A DNA stretch of 7,014 nucleotides from Bifidobacterium sp. UBA6881 (GCA_002451435.1 DKCF01000003.1:15976-22989), one strand, 5' to 3'; numbered from the stretch's first letter, positions 1 through 6,260 are shown. Numbers and translations: made by a program. The notes: generated from the sequence alone by a model not told the origin.

Positions 1-55
1 GCGATACGGTTAAGAGCCGTTGAAAGGGCATTGGGAGTCGGCCGGGCTCTTTCAT
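1..55. other. Non-coding stretch beyond the valS terminator
   Basis: I see no supportable gene here. Two short inverted-repeat pairs are present: AAGAGCC (12-18) with GGCTCTT (45-51), and TGAAAG (21-26) with CTTTCA (49-54). They share the right-hand arm, so only one can form at a time. The stretch could be the flank of a gene outside the window. It does not fold as a tRNA by eye. Confidence 0.4.
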
Positions 56-104
56 AAAAAGCGTGGGGCGGTAGATGCTGGAAGGCACCTACCGCCCCAC
101 GCTT
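56..104 (-). terminator. Intrinsic terminator of valS
   Basis: A perfect 16-bp inverted repeat (59-74 with 89-104, arm AAGCGTGGGGCGGTAG) encloses a 14-nt loop. On the minus strand it is followed directly by a run of five T (plus-strand A at 56-60). It begins 15 bases past the valS stop codon. The GC-rich stem plus T-run is the classical Rho-independent layout. The loop could add a 3-bp inner pairing (TGC 76-78 with GCA 85-87). There is no comparable T-run on the plus-strand side, so it should act mainly on valS transcripts. Confidence 0.93.
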
Positions 105-119
105 ACCGTTCCGGACGGG

Positions 120-2843
120 TCACTTCTTCTTCGGCTTCTTGGCCGGCGGCTCGCCGAGCTCGCTTTCGGCCACGGTCACCGCGTCCTCGCCCTCTTCGGA
201 CGCCGCGGCGGCGAAGGAGATCGGACCGGTCACACGGCCGGCCTCCGCGATGTCGCCCAGCGCGTTCTCGACGGAGGAACGAACCTCGTCGGAAGCCGCG
301 AGCGTCACGGAGAGGATCGGGGTCTTCATCGAGACCTTGGCCTTCGACTTGATGCCACGCAGCGCGGCCAGAGCGGCGCCCGCATAGGTGAGCAGATCCG
401 CGGAGGCATCGCCGGCGGCGGCCGCATACACGTCGGCCTTCGGCCAAGCGGCGCGGTGCACGGAGCCCTCGCCGTCATGCATCCAGCTCCACACCTCTTC
501 GGTGGCGTACGGCAGGTACGGTGCCAGCAGACGCGCGAACGCATCCAAGCCCAGGCCCAGCGCGGTGCGCGCGGACTTCACGGCGGCCTCGCCCGGCACG
601 TTGCCAGTGGCGTCGGCGGTGCCGTAGGCACGGTTCTTGACCAGCTCGATGTAGTCGTCGCAGAACTGCCAGAAGTAGTTCTCGATGACCTCCAAGGCCT
701 TGGAATGCTCGTAGTTGTTGAGGCTGTCGGTCGCCTCGCGAACCACGTCGGCAAGACGCGCCATCGCGGCGCGGTCCAGCGGTTCGGTCACGTCGGCCGG
801 ATTCCAGTTGGCGGTGGCCGGAGCAGCCACATGATGGTTCTCGTCCTCACGGCCGATGGCCAGCGCGAACTTGGTGGCGTTGAGCAACTTGATGGCGAGA
901 CGACGGCCGATCTTCATCTGGCCCTCGTCGTACGTGGCGTCCAGGCCCAGACGCGCCGCGGCGGCCCAGTAGCGCACCGCGTCGGCGCCGAACTGCTTGA
1001 TCGGCTTGTCCGGCACGACCACATTGCCCTTGGACTTCGACATCTTCTTGTGGTCCGGATCGAGGATCCAACCGGACAGGGTGGCGTTGGACCACGGCAG
1101 GCACTTGTTCTCCAAGTGCGCGCGGTCCACGGTGGAGAACAGCCAGGTGCGGATGATGTCCTGGCCCTGCGGGCGCAGGTCCATCGGGAACGTCGCGTTG
1201 AAAATGGCCTGGTTCTCCTCGCCCGGCTCGTCCCAGCGGGTCACGATCTGCGGGGTGAGCGAGGAGGTCGCCCAAGTGTCCATGATGTCCGGCTCGGCGG
1301 TGAAGCCGCCCGGCACGTCGCGCTGGTCCTCGGTGTAGCCTTCCGGCACATCGTCGGTCGGGTCGATCGGCAGACGGTCCTCGCTCGGCGTGATCGGATG
1401 ATCGTAATCCGGAGTGCCGTCCTCCTTCACCGGGTACCACAGCGGGAACGGAACGCCGAAGAAGCGCTGGCGGGAAATCAGCCAGTCGCCGTTCAGGCCG
1501 TGCACCCAGTTCTCATAACGCACGCGCATGAAGTCGGGGTGGAAGTTCAGTTCCTTGCCGCGCTCGATGAGCTCGGCGTTCAGCTTCTCGTCGGTGCCGC
1601 CGTTCTTCAGGTACCACTGGCGGGAGGTGACGATCTCGAGCGGCTTGTCACCCTTCTCGTAGAAGTTCGTCATACGCTTGGTCGGCGTCGGCTCGCCGTC
1701 CAGATCGCCGGAAGCGCGCAGCTCGTCCACGATCACCTTGCGTGCGGAGAACGTGGTCTTGCCGGCGGTCTCCTGGAAAATACGCTTGCCTTCCTCGGAT
1801 TCGATCCAATCCGGGGTGTCCATCACGATGCGGCCGTTGCGCTGGATGATGGAGCGCAGCGGCAGGTTCAGATCACGCCACCACTCGACGTCGGTGACGT
1901 CACCGAACGTACAGCACATGGCGATGCCGGCGCCCTTGTCCATCTCCGCGGCCTTGTGCGCCAGAATCGGCACCTTCACGTGGAACAGCGGGGAGTAGAC
2001 GTACTGGCCGAAGTACTTCTTGTAACGCTCGTCATCCGGGTGCGCGATCAGCGCGCCGCAGGCGGCCAGCAGTTCCGGACGGGTGGTCTCGATGTAGATC
2101 GGGGTGCCGTCCTCGAAACGGAAGGCGACCTTGTGGTAGAAGCCCGGGTACTCGCGGGATTCAAGCTCGGCCTGGGCCACTGCGGTCTGGAAGGTCACGT
2201 CCCACAGGCCCGGAGCGTCCTTCTGGTAGGCCTCGCCGCGGGCCAGATTGCGCAGGAACGCCTTCTGGGCCACGCGCTGCGGGTGCGCGCCGATGGTGTG
2301 GTAGGTCTGGGACCAGTCGATCGACAGGCCGAGGGAACGCCACAGCGCCTCGAACTGCTTCTCGTCCTGGGCGGTGAGCTTTTCGCACAGCTCGATGAAG
2401 TTCTTGCGGGAGATCGGCACCTGGTCCTTGGCGCTGATCTTCTTGCCGTCGGTGCCCTCGAACGGCGGCTTGAAATCGGGATCGTACTTCAGCGAGGTGT
2501 CGACGCGCACGCCATAGTAGTTCTGCACGCGGCGCTCGGTCGGCAGACCGTTGTCGTCCCAGCCCATCGGGTAGAACACGTCGTAGCCGTTCATGCGCTT
2601 GAATCGCGCGATGACGTCGGTGTGGGTGTAGGAGAAGACGTGGCCGACATGCAGATGGCCGGAAACGGTGGGCGGCGGGGTGTCGATGGAATAGACGGCC
2701 TTGCGGTCGCGGGTGCCCTGGAACTTGTAGACTCCGCTTTCATCCCAGTTCTCGCGCCACTTGTCTTCGAGACCGTCCACGCCGACCCGGTCGGGGAGCG
2801 GCGTGAGGTTCGCAGTGATGGTGTTATCTTGGCTTTCAGTCAT
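120..2843 (-). CDS. valS: Valyl-tRNA synthetase (archaeal-like type)
   Basis: This cytoplasmic class I aminoacyl-tRNA synthetase joins valine to tRNA-Val using ATP and removes mischarged threonine. Numbering from the chosen ATG gives 907 residues. The class I HIGH motif is HLHVGH (63-68) and the KMSKS loop is intact (600-604). The CP1 editing domain shows TTRPE (253-257) and DKGAGIAM (302-309). The anticodon-binding helical domain follows from about 690. GWDDNGLPTE (94-103) and RPQGQDIIRTW (557-567) match archaeal and rickettsial ValS as I know them, where typical bacterial enzymes have GTDHAG and RPSGFDII. I see no C-terminal coiled-coil tRNA arm; the protein ends in an Ala/Glu-rich stretch and a lysine tail (KKPKKK). 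The reading frame continues upstream to a TTG at 2873, but the ATG at 2843 fits the family and lies 7 bases past a TAGACT hexamer. It is followed by a strong terminator. Confidence 0.97.
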   Translation of the reverse strand: MTESQDNTITANLTPLPDRVGVDGLEDKWRENWDESGVYKFQGTRDRKAVYSIDTPPPTVSGHLHVGHVFSYTHTDVIARFKRMNGYDVFYPMGWDDNGLPTERRVQNYYGVRVDTSLKYDPDFKPPFEGTDGKKISAKDQVPISRKNFIELCEKLTAQDEKQFEALWRSLGLSIDWSQTYHTIGAHPQRVAQKAFLRNLARGEAYQKDAPGLWDVTFQTAVAQAELESREYPGFYHKVAFRFEDGTPIYIETTRPELLAACGALIAHPDDERYKKYFGQYVYSPLFHVKVPILAHKAAEMDKGAGIAMCCTFGDVTDVEWWRDLNLPLRSIIQRNGRIVMDTPDWIESEEGKRIFQETAGKTTFSARKVIVDELRASGDLDGEPTPTKRMTNFYEKGDKPLEIVTSRQWYLKNGGTDEKLNAELIERGKELNFHPDFMRVRYENWVHGLNGDWLISRQRFFGVPFPLWYPVKEDGTPDYDHPITPSEDRLPIDPTDDVPEGYTEDQRDVPGGFTAEPDIMDTWATSSLTPQIVTRWDEPGEENQAIFNATFPMDLRPQGQDIIRTWLFSTVDRAHLENKCLPWSNATLSGWILDPDHKKMSKSKGNVVVPDKPIKQFGADAVRYWAAAARLGLDATYDEGQMKIGRRLAIKLLNATKFALAIGREDENHHVAAPATANWNPADVTEPLDRAAMARLADVVREATDSLNNYEHSKALEVIENYFWQFCDDYIELVKNRAYGTADATGNVPGEAAVKSARTALGLGLDAFARLLAPYLPYATEEVWSWMHDGEGSVHRAAWPKADVYAAAAGDASADLLTYAGAALAALRGIKSKAKVSMKTPILSVTLAASDEVRSSVENALGDIAEAGRVTGPISFAAAASEEGEDAVTVAESELGEPPAKKPKKK

Positions 2844-2850
2844 AGTCGTT

Positions 2851-2856
2851 AGTCTA
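2851..2856 (-). promoter_or_regulatory. Putative -10 element for a leaderless valS mRNA
   Basis: TAGACT fits the TANNNT pattern of actinobacterial -10 boxes and ends 7 bases before the valS ATG, so transcription would begin at or next to the A of the start codon. No purine-rich Shine-Dalgarno lies between them. No good -35 is seen at 16-18 bp; a TTGTCA lies only 11 bp upstream. The same hexamer at the same spacing precedes the binding-protein gene at 4538. Confidence 0.45.
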
Positions 2857-2907
2857 GAAAGCGAATGTGACAACTCACATCATGCGGTCCTCGGACGTGT
2901 GGCCGCT

Positions 2908-2978
2908 CCCATGACGTCTGTCCGCGCTGTTCCCGTGACGCTTGTCCGCGCCATTCCCATGACGTCGTCCGCGTCGCT
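2908..2978. repeat. Imperfect 24-bp tandem repeat, three copies
   Basis: Three head-to-tail units occupy 2908-2931, 2932-2955 and 2956-2978 (the last one base shorter). Each begins CCC(A/G)TGACG and carries GTCCGCG in the middle. The array fills much of the 138-bp gap between the binding-protein stop and the valS start. The 24-bp period equals eight codons, but neither neighbouring gene reads through it in frame. Function is unknown. Confidence 0.8.
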
Positions 2979-2981
2979 CGT

Positions 2982-4538
2982 CTATTCCAGTCTGCTCAGC
3001 GGCAGGAAACGATCGGTCATGTTCTTCGGATACCCCTGCACGCCATCCTCGACCGCGATGAAGGTCTTGCGCGCGTACAGCCAATCGCTTGCCGCGTTCT
3101 CGCTGACCGTGCGCGCGTAATCGCGCATGCGCGCCTGGTAATCGGTGTCGTTGGTGGCCGCCGACGCGTTCGCATACGCCTGCTGCACGTCGCCGTTCTC
3201 GAAATGGAACACGGACTGCCCGTTGGTGAAGACGCTGGCGTCGCCTTCGTCGCTCATCGTGGTGAGCGCGATGTTGTATGTGCCGGCGTTCATGCGTTCG
3301 GTCACTTCGGCCGCGGTGTCGAGCACCTCCAGATTGACGCCGATGTTGAGCTGTTCGATTTGCGATTTCACGGTGTTGCCGATCTGCTCATACTCCTTCG
3401 GAACCAACAAATCAATCGTTGCGATGTAGTTGGCGCCGAAGTAGGAGCGGAGCTGCCGCGCCTGCTGCAGATCGTAGGGGAACAGTCCGGTGAGATCCTC
3501 ATACCCGTCTTCAAGCGGACCGATCGGACCACCCAGTGCCGCATAGGCGTCTTTCGCATCCTTCGCGATGGATGCCGCGTCGATGGCGAAACGCGTCATC
3601 TTGCGGATCTGCTCGTCGGAGAACGGGCTTTCGTTCGCGCTGTTGAAGGCGAGCAGCACCTTGTCGAATCCCACGCCGTTGTCGACGGTGATGCCGCTCT
3701 GCTTCTGCAGCGCCTCGGCGGATGAGGCGCTCAGCGGCACCGCCATGCTGATTTTGCCGCCCTTGAGCGCATTGACCATGGAGCTTTCGGAACTGTAGTA
3801 GTAAAGGACGATCTGCCCGCATGCGGCCTTGGTGGATCCCCAGTAGGCGTCGTTGCGCTGGAGCACGATCTGCGAGGACGACGAGCTTTTCACGGTGAAC
3901 GGGCCCGATCCCACGGCGGTGTTCTTGTAGTTGGCGTCGTTCTGCTCGTCGTACACGATGCCGGCGCGTCCGCTCAACGCGCGGAGCAGCCGCGGATTCG
4001 GCTGGTTCAAGGTGATGACGACGGTGTTCTCGTCCGGATTGGTGATTTCCTTGAGATCGCCGAGCTGGTCCGCGTCCACGTATTGGTTGTTGACGGTGTT
4101 CTGCAAGGACCAGACCACATCCGAAGCGTCGAGCTTGTCGCCGTTGGAGAACGTCATGTTGCTCTGCAACGTGAAGGTGTAGGTCAGTCCGTCGTCGGAC
4201 GCCTGCCAGGAGCGTGCGATTCCCGGCTGCAGTTTGTTGGTGTCGCTGCGCGATACCAACGTCTCGTACACGTTGCCGAGCAGCGCCTGTTCCACTTCGT
4301 CGCCCTGTTCGGTGCGGATATCCAGGTTTTTCGGAGCGTCGCCCGCGATGCCGACGGACATGGTCGATTCGGAGGTGATCGAGCTGAGCGAGGTGATCGG
4401 ATTGCGCAGATTCACCAGCGACCATCCCAGCCACATCACGACGGCGAGCACGGCGGCGACGCCGAAGAAAACGAGCCAGCGCGTCGCCTCGGCCTTCATC
4501 GCCTGGGCTTTCGGATTGTTCTGACCTTGTTCATCCAT
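2982..4538 (-). CDS. ABC-type solute-binding protein, family 5 (oligopeptide/DppA-like), membrane-anchored
   Basis: This is predicted to be an extracellular binding protein of the SBP_bac_5 family, which captures oligopeptides, dipeptides, nickel or related ligands for ABC importers. Numbered from the chosen ATG it has 518 residues, typical for the family. The region at 103-145 is characteristic: LQPGIARSW, then DDGLTYTFTL, then F-NGD-L-ASDVVWSL. GSGPF (210-214) and a YWG after an ND pair (229-234) are also family hallmarks. The N-terminus has a hydrophobic helix at about 21-43 with no lipobox cysteine; the only Cys is at 240. A transmembrane anchor is therefore more likely than a lipoprotein. 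The frame runs upstream to a GTG at 4559, but the ATG at 4538 is preferred because a TAGACT lies 7 bases upstream. No permease or ATPase gene is adjacent, so the ligand and partner transporter cannot be named. Confidence 0.88.
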   Translation of the reverse strand: MDEQGQNNPKAQAMKAEATRWLVFFGVAAVLAVVMWLGWSLVNLRNPITSLSSITSESTMSVGIAGDAPKNLDIRTEQGDEVEQALLGNVYETLVSRSDTNKLQPGIARSWQASDDGLTYTFTLQSNMTFSNGDKLDASDVVWSLQNTVNNQYVDADQLGDLKEITNPDENTVVITLNQPNPRLLRALSGRAGIVYDEQNDANYKNTAVGSGPFTVKSSSSSQIVLQRNDAYWGSTKAACGQIVLYYYSSESSMVNALKGGKISMAVPLSASSAEALQKQSGITVDNGVGFDKVLLAFNSANESPFSDEQIRKMTRFAIDAASIAKDAKDAYAALGGPIGPLEDGYEDLTGLFPYDLQQARQLRSYFGANYIATIDLLVPKEYEQIGNTVKSQIEQLNIGVNLEVLDTAAEVTERMNAGTYNIALTTMSDEGDASVFTNGQSVFHFENGDVQQAYANASAATNDTDYQARMRDYARTVSENAASDWLYARKTFIAVEDGVQGYPKNMTDRFLPLSRLE

Positions 4539-4545
4539 GGTGTCG

Positions 4546-4551
4546 AGTCTA
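4546..4551 (-). promoter_or_regulatory. Putative -10 element for a leaderless binding-protein mRNA
   Basis: TAGACT ends 7 bases before the ATG at 4538, exactly as upstream of valS. There is no Shine-Dalgarno in between. No convincing -35 is seen about 17 bp upstream, where the sequence is GC-rich. It lies in the 46-bp gap after nth, so the binding protein may be transcribed on its own as well as by readthrough. Confidence 0.4.
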
Positions 4552-4559
4552 ATTGGCAC

Positions 4560-4590
4560 GCGCTACACCGCCGCGGTTGCGGCGCTACAC
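4560..4590. repeat. 9-bp direct repeat flanking a GC hairpin at the nth stop codon
   Basis: GCGCTACAC occurs at 4560-4568 and 4582-4590, 22 bp apart (about two helical turns). Between them is a perfect 6-bp stem: CGCCGC (4569-4574), loop GGTT, GCGGCG (4579-4584). The nth stop codon (4585-4587) lies inside the second copy. No T-run follows the hairpin on the minus strand, so it is not a canonical terminator. It could slow or process the nth transcript, or be a chance GC-rich structure. Confidence 0.4.
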
Positions 4591-5250
4591 GGCGAACGCG
4601 CTCGGGCAGGTGTCGTTGAGCGGGCAATCCACGCAATCCGGTTTGCGCGCGTGGCAGACCGCGCGGCCGTGCAGAATCAGCCGATGCGACAGGTCCGTCC
4701 ATTCCTCGGGCGGGAAGCATGCGGTGATCTGCCGTTCTATCGCCACCGGATCGGGGGACGTGGTGGACCAGTCGGCGCGCCAGCGCAAACGGCCGGTCAC
4801 GCGCATCACATGCGTGTCGACGGGGAACCCCGGCACGCCGAACGCGTTGCCCAGCACCACGTTCGCGGTCTTTCTGCCTACGCCCGGCAGCGTCGTCAGC
4901 GCTTCCATGGTGTCGGGAACCTTGCCGTCGAACCGCGCGCACAGTTCATGCGACAATCCGATGATGTTCTTCGTTTTGGTGCGATGGAATCCGATGGGAT
5001 GGATGATGTCCTCGACGTCCTCGGGATTCGCCGCGGCGAGTTCCGCAGGTCCGGGGTAGGTGCCGAACAATTCCGGCGTGACCGTGTTCACGCGCTTGTC
5101 GGTGGTCTGCGCGCTCAGTACCGTCGCCACCAGCAGCTCGAAGGGATTGGAGAAATGCAGCGCACACTGCGGATGGGGGAATTCGGCGCAGAGAATACGA
5201 TATTCCTGCTGCATGCGCGCCAAACGCGCCTTCTTGGATTCGCGGGGCAT
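4585..5250 (-). CDS. nth: Endonuclease III (DNA glycosylase/AP lyase)
   Basis: Endonuclease III removes oxidised pyrimidines from DNA and nicks at the resulting abasic site, starting base-excision repair. The protein has 221 residues, close to the E. coli enzyme. The substrate-pocket segment LSAQTTDKRVN is at 45-55. The helix-hairpin-helix LPGVGRKTAN is at 121-130, with the catalytic lysine at K127. The catalytic aspartate is D145 in VDTHVMRV. The iron-sulfur cluster cysteines C199, C206, C209 and C215 keep the C-X6-C-X2-C-X5-C spacing, so a [4Fe-4S] cluster is expected. All active-site residues are intact. The ATG at 5250 gives the usual basic N-terminus (MPRESKKARL). The ribosome site is weak: AAGGTGA lies about 12 bases upstream. 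It sits 171 bp after glnR and 46 bp before the binding-protein gene on the same strand. Confidence 0.97.
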   Translation of the reverse strand: MPRESKKARLARMQQEYRILCAEFPHPQCALHFSNPFELLVATVLSAQTTDKRVNTVTPELFGTYPGPAELAAANPEDVEDIIHPIGFHRTKTKNIIGLSHELCARFDGKVPDTMEALTTLPGVGRKTANVVLGNAFGVPGFPVDTHVMRVTGRLRWRADWSTTSPDPVAIERQITACFPPEEWTDLSHRLILHGRAVCHARKPDCVDCPLNDTCPSAFAV

Positions 5251-5322
5251 TGCCGACCACCATCACCTTGGGTGTTCGACGCCATCCGCCGAACATACGT
5301 TACCTAATATCTATGTGTGATT

Positions 5323-5343
5323 CCATGCGTGACGCACGCGTGG
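5323..5343. other. Hairpin in the glnR-nth gap
   Basis: CCATGCGTG (5323-5331) pairs with CACGCGTGG (5335-5343) across a 3-base loop, with one non-Watson-Crick position. An overlapping 11-bp palindrome TGCGTGACGCA lies at 5326-5336. No T-run follows on either strand, so it is not a standard terminator. It lies 73 bp upstream of the nth start and could be an operator or an RNA hairpin. Confidence 0.35.
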
Positions 5344-5361
5344 CATGCATCGTCCGAATCG

Positions 5362-5414
5362 TTGATCCGGCTGTTTGCCGGATGCGTCAAACATATCCGG
5401 CAAACATATCCGGC
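5362..5414. repeat. 13-bp tandem repeat plus inverted repeat just after glnR
   Basis: AAACATATCCGGC occurs twice in tandem without a gap (5389-5401 and 5402-5414). Next to it ATCCGGC (5365-5371) and GCCGGAT (5377-5383) form a perfect 7-bp stem with a 5-base loop, framed by TTG and CAA. The core ATCCGGC is thus present three times in one orientation and once in the other. Because the single GCCGGAT could pair with any of the three, alternative hairpins are possible in the 3' end of the glnR transcript, which stops at 5422. No T-run follows, so canonical termination is not supported. Confidence 0.7.
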
Positions 5415-5421
5415 AAGCAGG

Positions 5422-6183
5422 TCAATCCTTATCGGACGGACCCTGTGCCGCGGCGTTCTTCGCTGCCGCCTCGCCCTCCTCCTCTTCCGGAGGGTCGAAA
5501 CGGTATCCGACGTTGCGCACGGTGCCGATGAGATGCTCGTACTCTCCGCCGAGCTTCGCGCGAAGTCGCCTGATATGCACATCGACGGTGCGCGTGCCGC
5601 CGTAGTAGTCGTAGCCCCATACCTCCTGCAGCAGCTGCGCGCGGGTGAACACGCGCCCGGGATGCTGCACCAGGTATTTGAGCAATTCGAATTCCTTGTA
5701 CGCCAAATCGATCGGATGCCCGTGCAGGCTGGCCGTATAGCCATTGGTGTCAACCACCAGATCGCCGGAGCGGATGAGACCGTCCTCGTTCTGAACGCCG
5801 ATCTCATCGGCACCCGACGCCGCGCCGATCGGATTGTTGCCGCGCTCCGACACCAGTCGCAGCCGTCCCTCGACCTCGGCAGGCGAGGCGGAGGCCACCA
5901 CCACGTCGGCGATGCCCCACTGCGAATTGACGACGGTGAATCCGCCTTCGGTCAGAATCAGCACGATCGGCGTGGAAAGCCCGGAGGCGTGGATCAGACG
6001 GCACAGCGTTTTCGCCGTGGCCAGATCATCGCGCGCATCGAGGAAAAGTATGGTGTTTTCCGGCATTTTCACGAGACTCGCCGCATCCATCGGCAGCACG
6101 CGCACACGGTGGGAAAGCAAAGCCAGGGAAGGAAGGACGGTTGCCGGGTCATTTGCGAACGTCATAAGCGTCAAATCCGTCAC
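5422..6183 (-). CDS. glnR: GlnR-like atypical OmpR-family nitrogen regulator
   Basis: The 253-residue protein matches what I know of actinobacterial GlnR, an orphan regulator of nitrogen assimilation genes. The N-terminal receiver-like domain (about 1-112) contains VLPSLALLSH (16-25), LDARDDLATAKTLCRL (48-63) and TEGGFTVVNSQWG (78-90). The C-terminal winged helix (about 138-230) contains YKEFELLKYL (162-171), GRVFTRAQLLQEVWGYD (176-192) and RTVDVHIRRLRAKLG (198-212). D49 remains at the usual phosphorylation position, but the N-terminal acidic pair and the conserved lysine of normal response regulators are missing. That fits phosphorylation-independent GlnR, and no histidine kinase gene is adjacent. 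The GTG start is chosen over the ATG at 6165 because AGGGGGAG lies 5 bases upstream and the first beta strand (DLTLMT) needs it. An acidic, alanine-rich tail follows the winged helix. Confidence 0.85.
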   Translation of the reverse strand: MTDLTLMTFANDPATVLPSLALLSHRVRVLPMDAASLVKMPENTILFLDARDDLATAKTLCRLIHASGLSTPIVLILTEGGFTVVNSQWGIADVVVASASPAEVEGRLRLVSERGNNPIGAASGADEIGVQNEDGLIRSGDLVVDTNGYTASLHGHPIDLAYKEFELLKYLVQHPGRVFTRAQLLQEVWGYDYYGGTRTVDVHIRRLRAKLGGEYEHLIGTVRNVGYRFDPPEEEEGEAAAKNAAAQGPSDKD

Positions 6184-6188
6184 GGCGG

Positions 6189-6196
6189 CTCCCCCT
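6189..6196 (-). promoter_or_regulatory. Ribosome binding site that fixes the glnR GTG start
   Basis: AGGGGGAG lies 5 bases upstream of the GTG at 6183. It would be 23 bases from the ATG at 6165, too far to serve it. This decides between the two possible starts. Confidence 0.75.
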
Positions 6197-6217
6197 GTTC
6201 GAGATATCGTTGCTGTG

Positions 6218-6223
6218 ATTGTA
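6218..6223 (-). promoter_or_regulatory. Putative glnR -10 element without a -35
   Basis: TACAAT differs from TATAAT by one base. Transcription would begin near 6211, giving a leader of roughly 28 bases that includes the Shine-Dalgarno. The hexamer expected for a -35 at 17-bp spacing is ACGCCG, which is not a match. Exactly 10 bp separate the -10 from the phased repeat upstream, as between pho boxes and -10 elements, suggesting an activator-dependent promoter. Confidence 0.5.
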
Positions 6224-6233
6224 CTCTCGCCGT

Positions 6234-6260
6234 GTTTTATCGGCGTTTCATCAGATTTTA
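6234..6260 (-). promoter_or_regulatory. 11-bp-phased repeat, candidate GlnR box
   Basis: Read on the minus strand the layout is TAAAA-N6-GAAAC-N6-AAAAC, three five-base elements at an exact 11-bp period (plus-strand starts 6256, 6245 and 6234). The known actinobacterial GlnR site is built from gTnAc-n6-GaAAc units, and the central GAAAC matches one half. A longer match, GATAAAA, recurs 21 bp apart. Its position upstream of the glnR -10 and between divergent genes suggests autoregulation. Binding is inferred, not shown. Confidence 0.4.

Noticed and set aside
1..58. Possible tRNA or small RNA before the valS terminator
   Set aside because: Short inverted repeats exist, but no cloverleaf, anticodon stem or T-loop motif can be drawn.
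75..2852. A 925-codon open frame on the plus strand covering all of valS
   Set aside because: It is the antisense shadow of a real GC-rich gene. Its start lies in the loop of the valS terminator, it has no ribosome site, and the composition (Arg, Gly, Val, His-rich) shows no domain.
2844..2873. Upstream TTG start adding ten residues to ValS
   Set aside because: No ribosome site precedes it, the extra residues do not resemble the family, and the ATG at 2843 has the TAGACT-N7 context.
2844..2981. T-box riboswitch upstream of valS
   Set aside because: The gap is short, is filled with tandem repeats, and shows no T-box sequence or terminator/antiterminator pair.
2875..3084. A 69-codon minus-strand frame through the 24-bp repeats
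   Set aside because: Most of it overlaps the 3' end of the binding-protein gene in another frame. There is no ribosome site; the repeating peptide simply reflects the DNA repeat.
3511..4434. A 307-codon minus-strand frame inside the binding-protein gene
   Set aside because: It is an out-of-frame shadow with extreme Arg/His/Gly content and no domain, while the true frame has clear family motifs.
4539..4559. Upstream GTG start adding seven residues to the binding protein
   Set aside because: It has no ribosome site and lies upstream of the proposed -10 element; the ATG at 4538 fits better.
4537..5307. A 256-codon plus-strand frame opposite nth
   Set aside because: It is an antisense shadow. 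Endonuclease III on the minus strand has every catalytic and cluster residue intact.
5323..5383. Hairpins in the glnR-nth gap as intrinsic terminators
   Set aside because: The stems are good but no T-run follows on either strand, so I list them only as hairpins and repeats.
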